The notes under the pieces were generated by a model. It saw only the letters and a list, made by a program, of their open reading frames with translations. It did not search any database and was not told where the DNA came from. A DNA stretch of 64,000 nt from Verrucomicrobiia bacterium (GTDB lineage Bacteria > Verrucomicrobiota > Verrucomicrobiia > Opitutales > Cerasicoccaceae). The stretch lies in the NCBI GenBank assembly GCA_030432235.1, contig JAUIHT010000009.1:62001-126000 (forward strand), in the 5' to 3' direction. Shown here in pieces: positions 8,173-17,386 of this stretch; the stretch's first letter is position 1; every line of letters starts with the position of its first letter. A program made the position numbers and the translations under genes.

Positions 8173-9216
8173 TTACGCCGGTCGTTCTCCGTCGGGTTTG
8201 AGCGCTTTGGCGGAGTCCTGGATGGCCAGTTCGTACTTGGCCAGGGCGAGGTCGGCCTCGGTCATGATTTTGACCAGCTCCTTGAAGTGTACCTTGGGTT
8301 CCCAGCCGATTTGCTTCTTGAGCTTGGCCGGGTCGCCGATGAGCAGGTCGACCTCGGCGGGGCGCTCGTAGCGCTTGTCGTAGTCGACGTACTTTTCCCA
8401 GTCCAGGTCGAGCAGGGCAAAGGTTTCCTGGACGAACTCCTTGACCGAATGGGTGGCGTTGGTGCCGCAGACGTAGTCGTCGGGGTTGTCCTGCTGGAGC
8501 ATGAGCCACATGACCTCGACATACTCCTTGGCGTACCCCCAGTCGCGCTTGGCGTCGAGGTTGCCGAGATAGAGCTTGTCCTGCAGCCCCATCTTGATGC
8601 GGGCAGCCGCACGGGTGATCTTGCGGGTCACAAACGTCTCCCCGCGGCGAGGACTCTCATGATTGAAAAGGATGCCGCTGCTGGCGTGCATGTTGTAGGA
8701 CTCGCGGTAGTTCACCGTAATCCAGTGCGCGTAGAGCTTGGCGCAGCCGTAGGGCGAGCGCGGGTAGAACGGCGTGGTCTCCGTCTGCGGGATGGCCTGA
8801 ACCTTGCCGAACATCTCCGAGGAAGACGCCTGGTAGTAGCGCACCTTGCCCGCCAGACCGGCCTCACGGACGGCGTCGAGGATGCGCACGGCGCCAAGCG
8901 CGGTGACGTCCCCGGTATACTCGGGGATATCGAAGGACACGCGCACATGGCTCTGCGCGGCGAGGTTGTAAATCTCGTCCGGCTCCAGCTCGTAAAGCAG
9001 CTTCACGAGGCGGGTGGAGTCGGCCAGGTCACCGTAGTGCAGGAAGAGCTTGGTCCCGTGCACATGCGGGTCGTTGTAAAGGTGGTCGATGCGGCTGGTG
9101 TTAAAAGTCGACCCGCGGCGGATGATGCCGTGGACCTCGTAGCCTTTGTCGAGGAGCAGTTCGGCCAGATAGGAGCCGTCCTGCCCGGTGATGCCGGTGA
9201 TGAGCGCTTTCTTCAT
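8173..9216 (-). CDS. gmd: GDP-mannose 4,6-dehydratase
   Basis: The frame opens at 9252, but family alignment places the start at '[16 protein letters not shown]' (347 residues). The enzyme converts GDP-D-mannose to GDP-4-keto-6-deoxy-D-mannose using bound NADP, the first step toward GDP-L-fucose. Visible motifs are the glycine-rich '[12 protein letters not shown]', '[11 protein letters not shown]', the substrate/catalytic region 'SSSEMFGK', and the '[15 protein letters not shown]' Tyr/Lys pair. It is followed by fcl, giving the complete two-step pathway. Confidence 0.95.
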   Translation of the reverse strand: MKKALITGITGQDGSYLAELLLDKGYEVHGIIRRGSTFNTSRIDHLYNDPHVHGTKLFLHYGDLADSTRLVKLLYELEPDEIYNLAAQSHVRVSFDIPEYTGDVTALGAVRILDAVREAGLAGKVRYYQASSSEMFGKVQAIPQTETTPFYPRSPYGCAKLYAHWITVNYRESYNMHASSGILFNHESPRRGETFVTRKITRAAARIKMGLQDKLYLGNLDAKRDWGYAKEYVEVMWLMLQQDNPDDYVCGTNATHSVKEFVQETFALLDLDWEKYVDYDKRYERPAEVDLLIGDPAKLKKQIGWEPKVHFKELVKIMTEADLALAKYELAIQDSAKALKPDGERPA

Positions 9217-9282
9217 ACGGGATAAACTGTCAGTTGAGCACGCCCGCCACATCGATGCGAGTAGAAAAAGCCAGCAAGAAGC

Positions 9283-10206
9283 CTACGGAGAAGTCTTTTG
9301 CAAGGCCTCAAGCCGATCCACCAGGACATCGCGGAAAGCCGTATTTTCGGCCAGATTCATGCTGCGGAAGGGGAAAAAGACCACATTACGAATGACCAGG
9401 AGGGGCATGGCCTGAGTATCCGGTTTTAACGTCGGCGGTGAAAAAGGCAGCCAGGAATGGGCCTGAGAGGGTATGCCCGCCGCTTCCCGCACAGTTTCGT
9501 CGCGCCATTGCCTTGCATAGTCCGGCGTCGGGAATACCAATGCCTGAAAGCCATAGTGACCGGACGGCGGGCCTATACAGCCGTCAGGATGACTGTCCTT
9601 GTCGTAAATCACCATGTAGCGCCGCATCGTCACCAGTGCTTCGTCGCTGTAATACCATGGCCAGTCGAGTGGCGATCCACTGGTGAGCGGCACATAGGAA
9701 TAATCGAAGAGGCGCGATAGCTGTTTCAAGGCAGCATCAATCTCGTCCAGGAGCGGCTGGGTTTTCTTGAGATCGTAGGACCGGTTCTGGTACAGACTCA
9801 AGGTGACAAAGTCCCCAGCCTCCGGCACCCAGTACCGCAAGGTCGCACGGGAACGCAAATTGGCGTCTCCGGTGTACTGCAGCCACGGACCGCTCAGGCT
9901 GGCGGTCAGGCGTAGTTCGTCGTCGGAGCGCCGCGAGTCGAAGCCATGCTCCGTAAAATAGTCCTGGTAATAACGAACGATGTCCCGGGCCGGTATATGT
10001 AGCCCTTCCTTTGCCCGAAGCACTACCATTTGCTGGGACTCCGAGCGGGTTTCCATATCTGAAAAATCACGCACACCGAGGCTGTCCGCCTCCATCCCCG
10101 GCATGAGAGGAATGCGGTAACGAAACTGCGACGGCTCATTGCCTGCTTCCGCCCAGCCAGGTAACCAAACCAGCAACAAAAGCAACGGGCAAAAATACAG
10201 GCGCAT
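9283..10206 (-). CDS. secreted protein of unknown function
   Basis: A 307-residue protein with a clear signal peptide ('MRLYFCPLLLLLVWLPGWAEA', cleavage after about residue 21). The mature part has no motif I recognise. It is rich in Arg, Asp and aromatic residues, with the pattern 'VRYYQDYFTEHGFDSRRSDDELRLTAS' near residues 80-106, which suggests a mixed alpha/beta domain. It lies just upstream of gmd-fcl on the same strand, 66 bp from gmd, but there is no functional link. The divergent esterase-like gene starts 53 bp away. Confidence 0.75.
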   Translation of the reverse strand: MRLYFCPLLLLLVWLPGWAEAGNEPSQFRYRIPLMPGMEADSLGVRDFSDMETRSESQQMVVLRAKEGLHIPARDIVRYYQDYFTEHGFDSRRSDDELRLTASLSGPWLQYTGDANLRSRATLRYWVPEAGDFVTLSLYQNRSYDLKKTQPLLDEIDAALKQLSRLFDYSYVPLTSGSPLDWPWYYSDEALVTMRRYMVIYDKDSHPDGCIGPPSGHYGFQALVFPTPDYARQWRDETVREAAGIPSQAHSWLPFSPPTLKPDTQAMPLLVIRNVVFFPFRSMNLAENTAFRDVLVDRLEALQKTSP

Positions 10207-10259
10207 ATTCCTATATAACGACGTAAGGGATGCGTTTCTAAGAAAAATATGGTGAGGAC

Positions 10260-11249
10260 TTGCCGATTTTGAAACCGAAGGCCAAGCTCCCCTCTTTTAT
10301 GTTCGCACACGACCTCCCTTTCGACCCCACCTACGGCTACCGCCTCGACGACCTCCTGCGGGTGCCCGCGCCCTTGGAGCCCAACGACTTCAGGGAGTTC
10401 TGGCTCAAGCGCCGCGAGGGTGTTCGCGGGTTCAAAACCTGTCCGCAGTTGGGGCCGGTCACCACGACCGCCAACGGCTGGAACCGCCAGACGGTGACGT
10501 TTAACTCCACCGGCGGCTGGGAGCTGAAGGGCTGGCTGATAACACCCAAGGAGGGGCCCATCGAGCGCGGCTTTGTACGCCTGCACGGTTACGGTGGCCA
10601 GGGTGAGCCTAACGGCCTCGACGCCCAGGAGCGCGCAGCTACACTCTACCCGTGCCTGCGCGGTCTGCCCCCCAGCACCCGCGCGGGCTACCCGGACAAC
10701 GCCGGCGAGCACGTCGTGTTCAATATCGAGGACCGCGATCAGTACATCCTCGGTGGCTGCGTGGAGGACGCCTGGCTGTCCGTCTCCGCCCTGCTGGAGC
10801 TGTTCCCGCAGGTCGAGGGCCATGTCGGGCTTATCGGCGGAAGCTTCGGCGGAGGCATCGGCTCGCTCATGCTGCCCTGGGACGAGCGCATCGCACGCGC
10901 TCACCTACAGGTGCCGACCTTCGGCAACCAGCCCCTGCGCCTGCTGCTCCCCTGCAACGGCAGCGGCAACGCCGTCACGCAGTACTTCCGCAAGACCGGC
11001 AAGATTCCCCCTACCCTCGCCTATTTCGACGCGGCCAGCGCGGCGCGGCACATCACCATACCGATGCATGTGTCCAACGCACTCTTCGACCCCGCCGTGC
11101 CGCCCCCAGGGCAGTTTGCCGTCTACAACGCGCTCCCCGGCGAGAAGTCACTGCACGTCGCCCAGGCCGGCCATTTCGAGTATCCCGCCCTCGCAGAAGA
11201 CGAGCAGGAACGTTTCCGGCAAATGACGGAGTTCTTCGCAGGACTTTGA
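10260..11249 (+). CDS. acetylxylan esterase-like alpha/beta hydrolase (AXE1/cephalosporin-C deacetylase type)
   Basis: A roughly 329-residue cytosolic alpha/beta hydrolase. The nucleophile Ser195 lies in 'IGGSFGGGIG', the acid region in 'NALFDPAVPP', and the catalytic His in 'AGHFEYP' near the C-terminus. The opening 'FDPTYGYRLDDLLR' and 'PNDFREFWLKR' match the N-terminal segment of AXE1 proteins, which deacetylate xylan fragments and related esters. The start is uncertain: a TTG at 10260 sits too close to the GGTGAGGA at 10251-10258, and the ATG at 10299 lacks its own ribosome site. Confidence 0.82.
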   Translation: MPILKPKAKLPSFMFAHDLPFDPTYGYRLDDLLRVPAPLEPNDFREFWLKRREGVRGFKTCPQLGPVTTTANGWNRQTVTFNSTGGWELKGWLITPKEGPIERGFVRLHGYGGQGEPNGLDAQERAATLYPCLRGLPPSTRAGYPDNAGEHVVFNIEDRDQYILGGCVEDAWLSVSALLELFPQVEGHVGLIGGSFGGGIGSLMLPWDERIARAHLQVPTFGNQPLRLLLPCNGSGNAVTQYFRKTGKIPPTLAYFDAASAARHITIPMHVSNALFDPAVPPPGQFAVYNALPGEKSLHVAQAGHFEYPALAEDEQERFRQMTEFFAGL

Positions 11250-11283
11250 GAGCGCTCCGTCGCCAGAGGTGATATTTAAAAGA

Positions 11284-11670
11284 ATGTTCGCGTTCTTTTG
11301 GGTATTCAGCGCCACGATGGCGCTCGGTGTGTTCCTCATAGCCTCCATCTATCGCGGGACCCCCTTCGGCCGGTATCAAAAACCGGCTTTGGCGTACGGC
11401 ATTGTCAGCTTCTTCGCTTACGTCGGTGGATGTATCTTTGCCAATCGCATGGAGCCACTCGAAGTGGAACAAGCTTTCCCGCTTCACTCCATCGTCCAGC
11501 TCCTGACCAGCTTTGACCGCACCCTGAGCCCGATGGAAATCCAACTGGTCAGCGTCCAGTATGGTGGCCTGCTGCTCTTCGCGGCCCTGCCGGCGGTACT
11601 GCTTTATGCAGCTCTCGAACTCTATCGTGTACGCAGCCTGTCACCAACGGTGCAGGAGCACGAAGCCTAG
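11284..11670 (+). CDS. small membrane protein of unknown function
   Basis: About 128 residues, starting at the ATG at 11284 behind AGAGGTGA; a GTG at 11269 is also possible. Three hydrophobic segments are visible: 'FWVFSATMALGVFLIASI', 'ALAYGIVSFFAYVGGCIF' and 'GGLLLFAALPAVLLYAAL'. No family is recognised. It follows the esterase-like gene closely and its last bases overlap the convergent dapL stop. Confidence 0.6.
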   Translation: MFAFFWVFSATMALGVFLIASIYRGTPFGRYQKPALAYGIVSFFAYVGGCIFANRMEPLEVEQAFPLHSIVQLLTSFDRTLSPMEIQLVSVQYGGLLLFAALPAVLLYAALELYRVRSLSPTVQEHEA

Positions 11671-12914
11671 AACCCGAACTGGTAATCTGCCAGGCGCTTG
11701 CCGATTTCGGCGATGACTTCCTTTTCGGCGGCCTCGCCCTTGGCGGCGAAGGTGACGCTGAAGCGCACGAAGTGCCCGGCGTCGTCCCAGGGAACGGTGC
11801 TGATGAGCAGCTCGCGGATGAGGAACTGCGAAAAAGCCTCGCCGTCGGCGAATTCCACCTTGGTGCCGTCGGGCTTGACGGCGGCCTTGGGGGCAGCGGT
11901 GTAGAGGAAGAAGCTGCCCTTGGGCTTCTTGGCGTCGAAGCCGGCGGCCTTGAGCACCTCCACCAGCAGGTCCATGCGGCGCGAATACTTGGCGGCGATT
12001 TCCTCCGTGATGCCGGGGTTGGCCAGCGCGGCGACACCGGCCTTCTGAATAGCCAGGAACTGCCCGGAGTCGCTGTTGTCCTTCACGTCGCCGTAGGCCT
12101 TGACGATAAGCTCGTTGCCGCAGACCCAACCGAGGCGCCAGCCGGTCATATTGAAGCCCTTGGAGAGGGAGTGCAGTTCGACCGCCACGTCCTTGCCGCC
12201 CTCGACCTGGAGGATGGAAATGGGCTGGCCTTCGAAGATGAGCGCCGAGTAGGCGGCGTCCTGCAGGACGACGAGGCTGTGCTTCTTGGCGAAAGCGACG
12301 ACCTTCTCGAAGAACTCCCGCGTGGCGGAGGCGCCGGTGGGGTTGTTCGGGTAATTGATGACCAGCACCTTGGCCTTGGCCAGGATGTCAGCCGGGCAGG
12401 AATCGAGGTCGGGTAGGAAGTTATTCGCAGCAGTAAGCTGATAGTTAAAAACCTCGCCGCCGAAGTACTTGGCGTGGGTACCGAAGACCGGGTAGCCCGG
12501 TGTGGTCATGAGCACATACTCGCCGGGATTGACGAAGCAGGCGGGCAAAATCGAGAGCGCGGCCTTGCTGCCGATGGAGTGCAGGACCTCCTTTGACGGG
12601 TCGAGCTTCACGCCAAACACCTTGTCCATGTAGGCAGCCACGGCAGTCTTGAAATCCGCGCCGCCGTTGTCAGCGTAACCACGGTTAGCCGGGTCGTTAG
12701 CAGCCTCGGTCAGCGCGGCGACGACCTCGGGGAAGGCCATCTCGTCAGGCTCGCCCACGCCCATGTCGATGAGGGCCACGTCGGGCTTTTCGGCCTTGGC
12801 CGCAGCCTTGGCGCGCTTGATCTTCTCGAACTTGTAAATAGCGGTGGACTTGCCGTAGTTCACCCCGCCGATGCGCTCGGCGAACAACTGCTGGATATAG
12901 GATTCGTCTGACAT
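11667..12914 (-). CDS. dapL: LL-diaminopimelate aminotransferase / class I aminotransferase
   Basis: A 415-residue PLP enzyme starting at 'MSDESYIQQLFAERIGG'; the frame opens further upstream but overlaps the divergent gene. Fold-type I features are 'GVGEPDE' and 'NYPNNPTGA' (substrate and cofactor binding) and the Schiff-base lysine in 'HSLSKGFNMTGWRLGW'. 'ADNGGADFKTAVAAYM' resembles DapL, which makes LL-diaminopimelate directly from tetrahydrodipicolinate and is common in Verrucomicrobiota. Related aminotransferases share these motifs, so substrate assignment is strong but not certain. Confidence 0.85.
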   Translation of the reverse strand: MSDESYIQQLFAERIGGVNYGKSTAIYKFEKIKRAKAAAKAEKPDVALIDMGVGEPDEMAFPEVVAALTEAANDPANRGYADNGGADFKTAVAAYMDKVFGVKLDPSKEVLHSIGSKAALSILPACFVNPGEYVLMTTPGYPVFGTHAKYFGGEVFNYQLTAANNFLPDLDSCPADILAKAKVLVINYPNNPTGASATREFFEKVVAFAKKHSLVVLQDAAYSALIFEGQPISILQVEGGKDVAVELHSLSKGFNMTGWRLGWVCGNELIVKAYGDVKDNSDSGQFLAIQKAGVAALANPGITEEIAAKYSRRMDLLVEVLKAAGFDAKKPKGSFFLYTAAPKAAVKPDGTKVEFADGEAFSQFLIRELLISTVPWDDAGHFVRFSVTFAAKGEAAEKEVIAEIGKRLADYQFGF

Positions 12915-13072
12915 GAGGCGAAGGAGTAAAGAGCCCAAAGCCGACTGCGGAAAGCAAAAAAGCCTAGGGAGCCTGTCTATTTGAGTCGGCAGACGGATTT
13001 TGTGCCTTTCCAAAGGCTCGTTCGGAATACATGCTGCCTTCAGCATCAGGCAAGCAATCTACTGCCCCAGTC

Positions 13073-14626
13073 ATGCCCGCCACGAAAAGGAATCGCATCG
13101 CCACACTAGTAATCCTGGCTACCATCGTGCTAGTCGTGGCCAGCTGGCTCCTATCGGAGAAGGCCCAATGGTCGGATGCCCCCGATCCTGAGACCGATGA
13201 AGACCGGGTGACCCGTGAACCAGAACCCGCGGACCTGGAAACGAACGCCGAAATAAGCTCCATCGAGGAAGTGGCTGACGTCGAAGCGCAATTGCCGGAG
13301 CGGCCCGAGGTCGAGCCGGACGTCATGTTTTTCATGAAGCAATCCGTTGCCGCTTTTTCCGCCGGGTCGCTGGAGGAGGAGCAGAGGCTGCTAGCGGAGG
13401 CGGGCGTCTTTCTCTCCATTGCCGATATTCGCGAAATCCACGAGCGCATGATCGGGCAGGACATCGACGCCTACTTCGAGTCGCTGATCAAAGTTTGGGT
13501 GGAGGCCGATCCGGAATATGCCATCGACTTCGCCTGGCGTATGTTTTCCGAGATGGATAAAACACCGGGCGAGTCCAACATCCATCAGTTTTTCAACCCG
13601 TGGCTGCATACCGACCCGGAGGCAGCCTTGGCCTTCGCCGAGGAGTACTTTAAGGATAACCCGGACATTATCGAGAAGATCAAAGAGAACGTCCGCGAAT
13701 TGCAGTCTCCGATATCCGTCGCCATCGAAATGATGGAAAACACCAAGGACGGCCGGCAAAGAAAGCTTCACGAGCACCTGAATGACTGGCCCAGCGAGCA
13801 GTTGGAAAACGGTGTGCAATGGGGCATGTCGCTGACGGGTGATGATCGCCAGCTAGTGGTGACATCGCTCATTCGGCAACTGGCCGAGAAAGACCCGCAG
13901 AGCGCCCTCGCTTGGCTACCCAGACTGGAAGCCCTCGAGGATAGCAGCGAGTACAAGGAGCAACTCGTACTCGGCCTGGCCGCCAGTGACCCCTATACGG
14001 CCTCAACCATGCTCGATTCCCTGTCCGGCAGAGTCCGGACCCAGGCCGTTGAGCGTATAGCCGGGGAAGTGGCCGCGCAGAATCCCGACCAAGCCGTGAC
14101 TTGGCTAAACAACCTACCGGACGAAGACTTTACCGTAGCGCTGGGACCCGTGCTCTCCTCACTGCCGCCCACCGAATGGCAGGCCAACGTGGACGAGCTG
14201 CTCACCACCCGGAGCGAAACCAGCACAACCGCGCTGCTCAAGGCATCGCAAGACCTGGCCCTGAAAAATCGCGAGTTCGCCAGCGGCATGCTGCTGTACA
14301 TCGTCGAGCAGGAATTCGGTGGCGAATTTCCGGCCGAAAACAAACACAACGATGCGGCAAATTATATTCGGGAGGCTACCATGCAGATCGCGATTGCCTA
14401 TGCCATCAACGACGGCGCCGAGGCCGCCGTGCGCTGGATGCTGCGCGCCCCCTACAACGAGGAAGACTCCCGGAACAGGCAAATAAAGCAAATTGTGCAT
14501 GGCCTGCCGGGCGCGCGGGAAAACGTCGAGGCCAGCCTGGAAACGGATGCCTGGACACCAGAACAGCGCGCAACGCTACAAACGATTCTGGAGAAAACCC
14601 CCACCGACGCAGCTGCACCTCAATAA
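13073..14626 (+). CDS. membrane-anchored helical repeat protein, unknown function
   Basis: About 517 residues from 'MPATKRNRIATLVILAT', with one N-terminal membrane anchor (about 9-29). A Glu/Pro/Asp-rich linker (about 35-85) follows. The rest is helical with recurring modules of the type 'DPQSALAWLPRLEA', 'NPDQAVTWLNNLPD' and 'DPEAALAFAEEYFKD', resembling degenerate TPR/Sel1-like superhelices seen in verrucomicrobial proteins. The product probably faces the periplasm and scaffolds a partner. It converges on the hemA remnant and beta-propeller gene that follow. Confidence 0.7.
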   Translation: MPATKRNRIATLVILATIVLVVASWLLSEKAQWSDAPDPETDEDRVTREPEPADLETNAEISSIEEVADVEAQLPERPEVEPDVMFFMKQSVAAFSAGSLEEEQRLLAEAGVFLSIADIREIHERMIGQDIDAYFESLIKVWVEADPEYAIDFAWRMFSEMDKTPGESNIHQFFNPWLHTDPEAALAFAEEYFKDNPDIIEKIKENVRELQSPISVAIEMMENTKDGRQRKLHEHLNDWPSEQLENGVQWGMSLTGDDRQLVVTSLIRQLAEKDPQSALAWLPRLEALEDSSEYKEQLVLGLAASDPYTASTMLDSLSGRVRTQAVERIAGEVAAQNPDQAVTWLNNLPDEDFTVALGPVLSSLPPTEWQANVDELLTTRSETSTTALLKASQDLALKNREFASGMLLYIVEQEFGGEFPAENKHNDAANYIREATMQIAIAYAINDGAEAAVRWMLRAPYNEEDSRNRQIKQIVHGLPGARENVEASLETDAWTPEQRATLQTILEKTPTDAAAPQ

Positions 14627-14629
14627 GGT

Positions 14630-14662
14630 TTAGCCCGTAATCCGCGCCCACAGCTCGGCGGC
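14630..14662 (-). pseudogene. 3' remnant of hemA
   Basis: On the minus strand these 33 bases encode 'AAELWARITG' and a stop, the last ten residues of the intact HemA at 17387. Base differences are synonymous (CGG for CGC, GGC for GGG, TAA for TGA), so the piece is a diverged but formerly coding hemA end. It abuts the stop codon of the AT-rich beta-propeller gene and marks the far border of that insert. Confidence 0.85.
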
Positions 14663-14667
14663 ATGGA

Positions 14668-17334
14668 TCACTCCCCGTAGCGTATGAAAACGCCGGTCTT
14701 GCCTACGGGTGGCGTCATATCGAAGGTTGCCCGGGAGCCGTCCACCGGGGCGCTTTCCCAGTCGAGAGGAAACCACTGGGAAAGATCGTAGGAATATTCC
14801 AACAGGAGGTCTGTGCCCTCAGGCTTTTCCGGCGCCGTCAGCTTGGCCATGCCACTTTCCCAACCAGCCGTAGGCAACAGATCGCGATTGTTCTGACGGG
14901 GACCTCGCCCGAAGAGGTATGCCAATCGGTTGGGCACAGCCCCCAGGCGTGCGCCCGCCCCGGTCGTTTCCGTATCCGCCAGCGCCTCCACCGGGAAATG
15001 CTCCGCCTGCCACGATGCCCAGCTCCCGGCCTTCCAAGCGGAGTTGCGATTGCCCACACTGCCCCGCGGGTAAATCATGCTGTCGAGGTCCACCGGGGGG
15101 CTATCTAGCTGTAGCTTGTAAATCGCCATCGAAGATGGGCTGGAAAATGAGTCATTAATGATCAGAAACAGCGAACCGTCCGGAGACACCACAGGCATAA
15201 TTGCCAATGCGCCCGGAAGGTCTATCTCATCCAGCTTTGTCCCCTCCTCCGAAAAGAGTGTACCATGAGTAACCTCCGTTGAATATGAGGACCAGAAAAG
15301 AAGAATGTTACCATTCTCAAAGGTGTAAATAAGCGCCATCAGAGATTGGACTTCCAGCCATTGCATATATAGATTTTCAGGATACACGTAATCATAATCG
15401 GTCAAGTTCCCCAAAAGGATCTTTTCCTCTCCCGATAAGCGGTAAAGTCCTCCTTCCAGTGATACCTGGATCCAGGAATCCTCTATGCCTTGGGCGAACA
15501 ACTCCCCATCCTCCAGAGCATATTCCTGAAATTCGTATAGGGCATTTTCCGGCCCCATGCGCTGCAAACCAGTGCCACTATGCTCGGGTAACCACACTCC
15601 TCCCTCTGGACTGACGGAGATCAATTTCTCAGATTCTGGAATAGCGCTGTTGGAAAGCAGCGAACCGTCCCGTGTATTTCTCACTGCATCAACATTGTAA
15701 GAAGTTCTTCTATACATGAATCCAAACCCATCGATGAAATCGTTATCGTCAGATGAGCCACCCAATTCAGTATACCAAATCACCTCACCCTCCAGATTAA
15801 CTGCAGCGCAACCGCCGTACCCGCTCAAAATAAGGGAGTTACCGTAACCGAGAGCCATATAATCAAACTCAAAGGCAAAGCCCGGACTGCCCTGATCGTC
15901 GTGTACATAAAGAGGAGTAACAGTCCCGTCGCTTTCGGAAATCAGCCCGATTCCATTCTGAAATAAACCAACCAACTGACCATCAGGCATCCACATCAGG
16001 GCGCGTAATTCATATCCGAGATCGGGGTGCTCGACCTCCTTTTCCCAATTCAGGTTACCATTAAAATCAAGGGATGTAACCAGCGGACCTCCACTCTCGC
16101 ATAGATAGAGCGCAGTGTCAGTCGCCATGGGTAAGAAGAAAATACCATAATAATGAAAGTCATTATCACTCTCAAAAATCTTATGAATCAGAGGGCTCGC
16201 TTGAATTTCAGACGTGCTGTCACTGGCACAAAAACTGTTTTGAGGATCCTGACCGTACTGAGGCCAGGGATGCTCGTCTGGGTAGCCTGCTTCAGTGGGA
16301 TATTGAAGCAACGATCCATCACTCAAAAGCATTGTCGGCACACCATCTGGGCTCAATTTTAACGGACTGATCGCGTACACGGTGTGAGTTCTTTGCACTG
16401 CTACCTCCCCCAGAATAGTACCCTCGATATCAAATGCCACAATACGGGGATCTGTTTTCAGACCCGCGTAAAAGGTTCCATCACCGCCGATAACCAATGA
16501 GCAACTTGTATTGACAGGAGGCGTAAAATCAGGGTCGCTTTCTCCGTCCGGAAGAAAAATCTCAATTGTATCTCCTGCGGCCAGGACACGCCCATCCGCT
16601 AACTGGAATGCTGAATAATACTCTCTGCTCCCGTAAACTGAATTGAATAAGATTTCGCCATTAAATGAAAATAGAATCAAAAAATTGTCAGTAGACACAA
16701 AATAGCCCTGATCGGACATACCTATAATATTGGTGACTTCGTATAGCCGAGGATGCTCCCATTGATGCGACCAAAGGTATTCGGCGGAAGGAGAAAGACA
16801 TTTTAATCGATACAATTCGGAGATAAGAATATTATCGTTGGGCCCTATCGCGATCTCTGACAATTGCCCATGGTTGCTGCTAGAGCGCTCGCTCAAGTGC
16901 CCGATATCTTCCAAATTCTCGTCGAAAATAACGAATTTCTTATCCCGAACCAACAAGGCCTGAGCATTGTTTGGTAAGCACAGTGAACCATAGAGCGGCG
17001 GGTCATCCTCTACAATCTCATCCACGAGTGAACCATCCACAATAGAACGCACCTCCAAACCTTCGTAATTATTATAGATACGGTTTCCACGCACCGCGAT
17101 ATGGTTGGAATACAGATCATTAATATCCCAAAACACTTCTCCATCTGAAGAAGTTTTCTGAAAATGCCACCCTCGATCAGGGGAAGAATATTGATAATAA
17201 ATGCAGTAGACACTCCCATCTTCGCCAAAAGCCAGCTTGGAACCTTCGTAATCCGCCTGCAGTTGCACTGCAAACAGCCAACATAATAAGCATGATAAGC
17301 GGACAATTAGTCTTATCGAAGCAAGATGGCACAT
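14668..17334 (-). CDS. secreted beta-propeller-like protein with C-terminal verrucomicrobial module
   Basis: An 888-residue protein with an N-terminal signal sequence (about 1-27). It carries many short repeats of the PQQ/WD type, for example 'GEVFWDINDL', 'GEILFNSVYGS' and 'GEVIWYTELGG', suggesting one or two beta-propellers. The last 130 residues change character: 'WQAEHFPVEALAD' and 'LAYLFGRGP' resemble a C-terminal domain frequent in secreted Opitutales proteins. Most of the gene is markedly AT-rich compared with flanking genes, while the C-terminal 400 bases are GC-rich, suggesting a composite origin. It lies between intact hemA and a duplicated hemA 3' end. Confidence 0.75.
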   Translation of the reverse strand: MCHLASIRLIVRLSCLLCWLFAVQLQADYEGSKLAFGEDGSVYCIYYQYSSPDRGWHFQKTSSDGEVFWDINDLYSNHIAVRGNRIYNNYEGLEVRSIVDGSLVDEIVEDDPPLYGSLCLPNNAQALLVRDKKFVIFDENLEDIGHLSERSSSNHGQLSEIAIGPNDNILISELYRLKCLSPSAEYLWSHQWEHPRLYEVTNIIGMSDQGYFVSTDNFLILFSFNGEILFNSVYGSREYYSAFQLADGRVLAAGDTIEIFLPDGESDPDFTPPVNTSCSLVIGGDGTFYAGLKTDPRIVAFDIEGTILGEVAVQRTHTVYAISPLKLSPDGVPTMLLSDGSLLQYPTEAGYPDEHPWPQYGQDPQNSFCASDSTSEIQASPLIHKIFESDNDFHYYGIFFLPMATDTALYLCESGGPLVTSLDFNGNLNWEKEVEHPDLGYELRALMWMPDGQLVGLFQNGIGLISESDGTVTPLYVHDDQGSPGFAFEFDYMALGYGNSLILSGYGGCAAVNLEGEVIWYTELGGSSDDNDFIDGFGFMYRRTSYNVDAVRNTRDGSLLSNSAIPESEKLISVSPEGGVWLPEHSGTGLQRMGPENALYEFQEYALEDGELFAQGIEDSWIQVSLEGGLYRLSGEEKILLGNLTDYDYVYPENLYMQWLEVQSLMALIYTFENGNILLFWSSYSTEVTHGTLFSEEGTKLDEIDLPGALAIMPVVSPDGSLFLIINDSFSSPSSMAIYKLQLDSPPVDLDSMIYPRGSVGNRNSAWKAGSWASWQAEHFPVEALADTETTGAGARLGAVPNRLAYLFGRGPRQNNRDLLPTAGWESGMAKLTAPEKPEGTDLLLEYSYDLSQWFPLDWESAPVDGSRATFDMTPPVGKTGVFIRYGE

Positions 17335-17386
17335 GACATGATAACACTTCTCATATGCTGAGGCCCGCCGTCAACCAACTATTCCC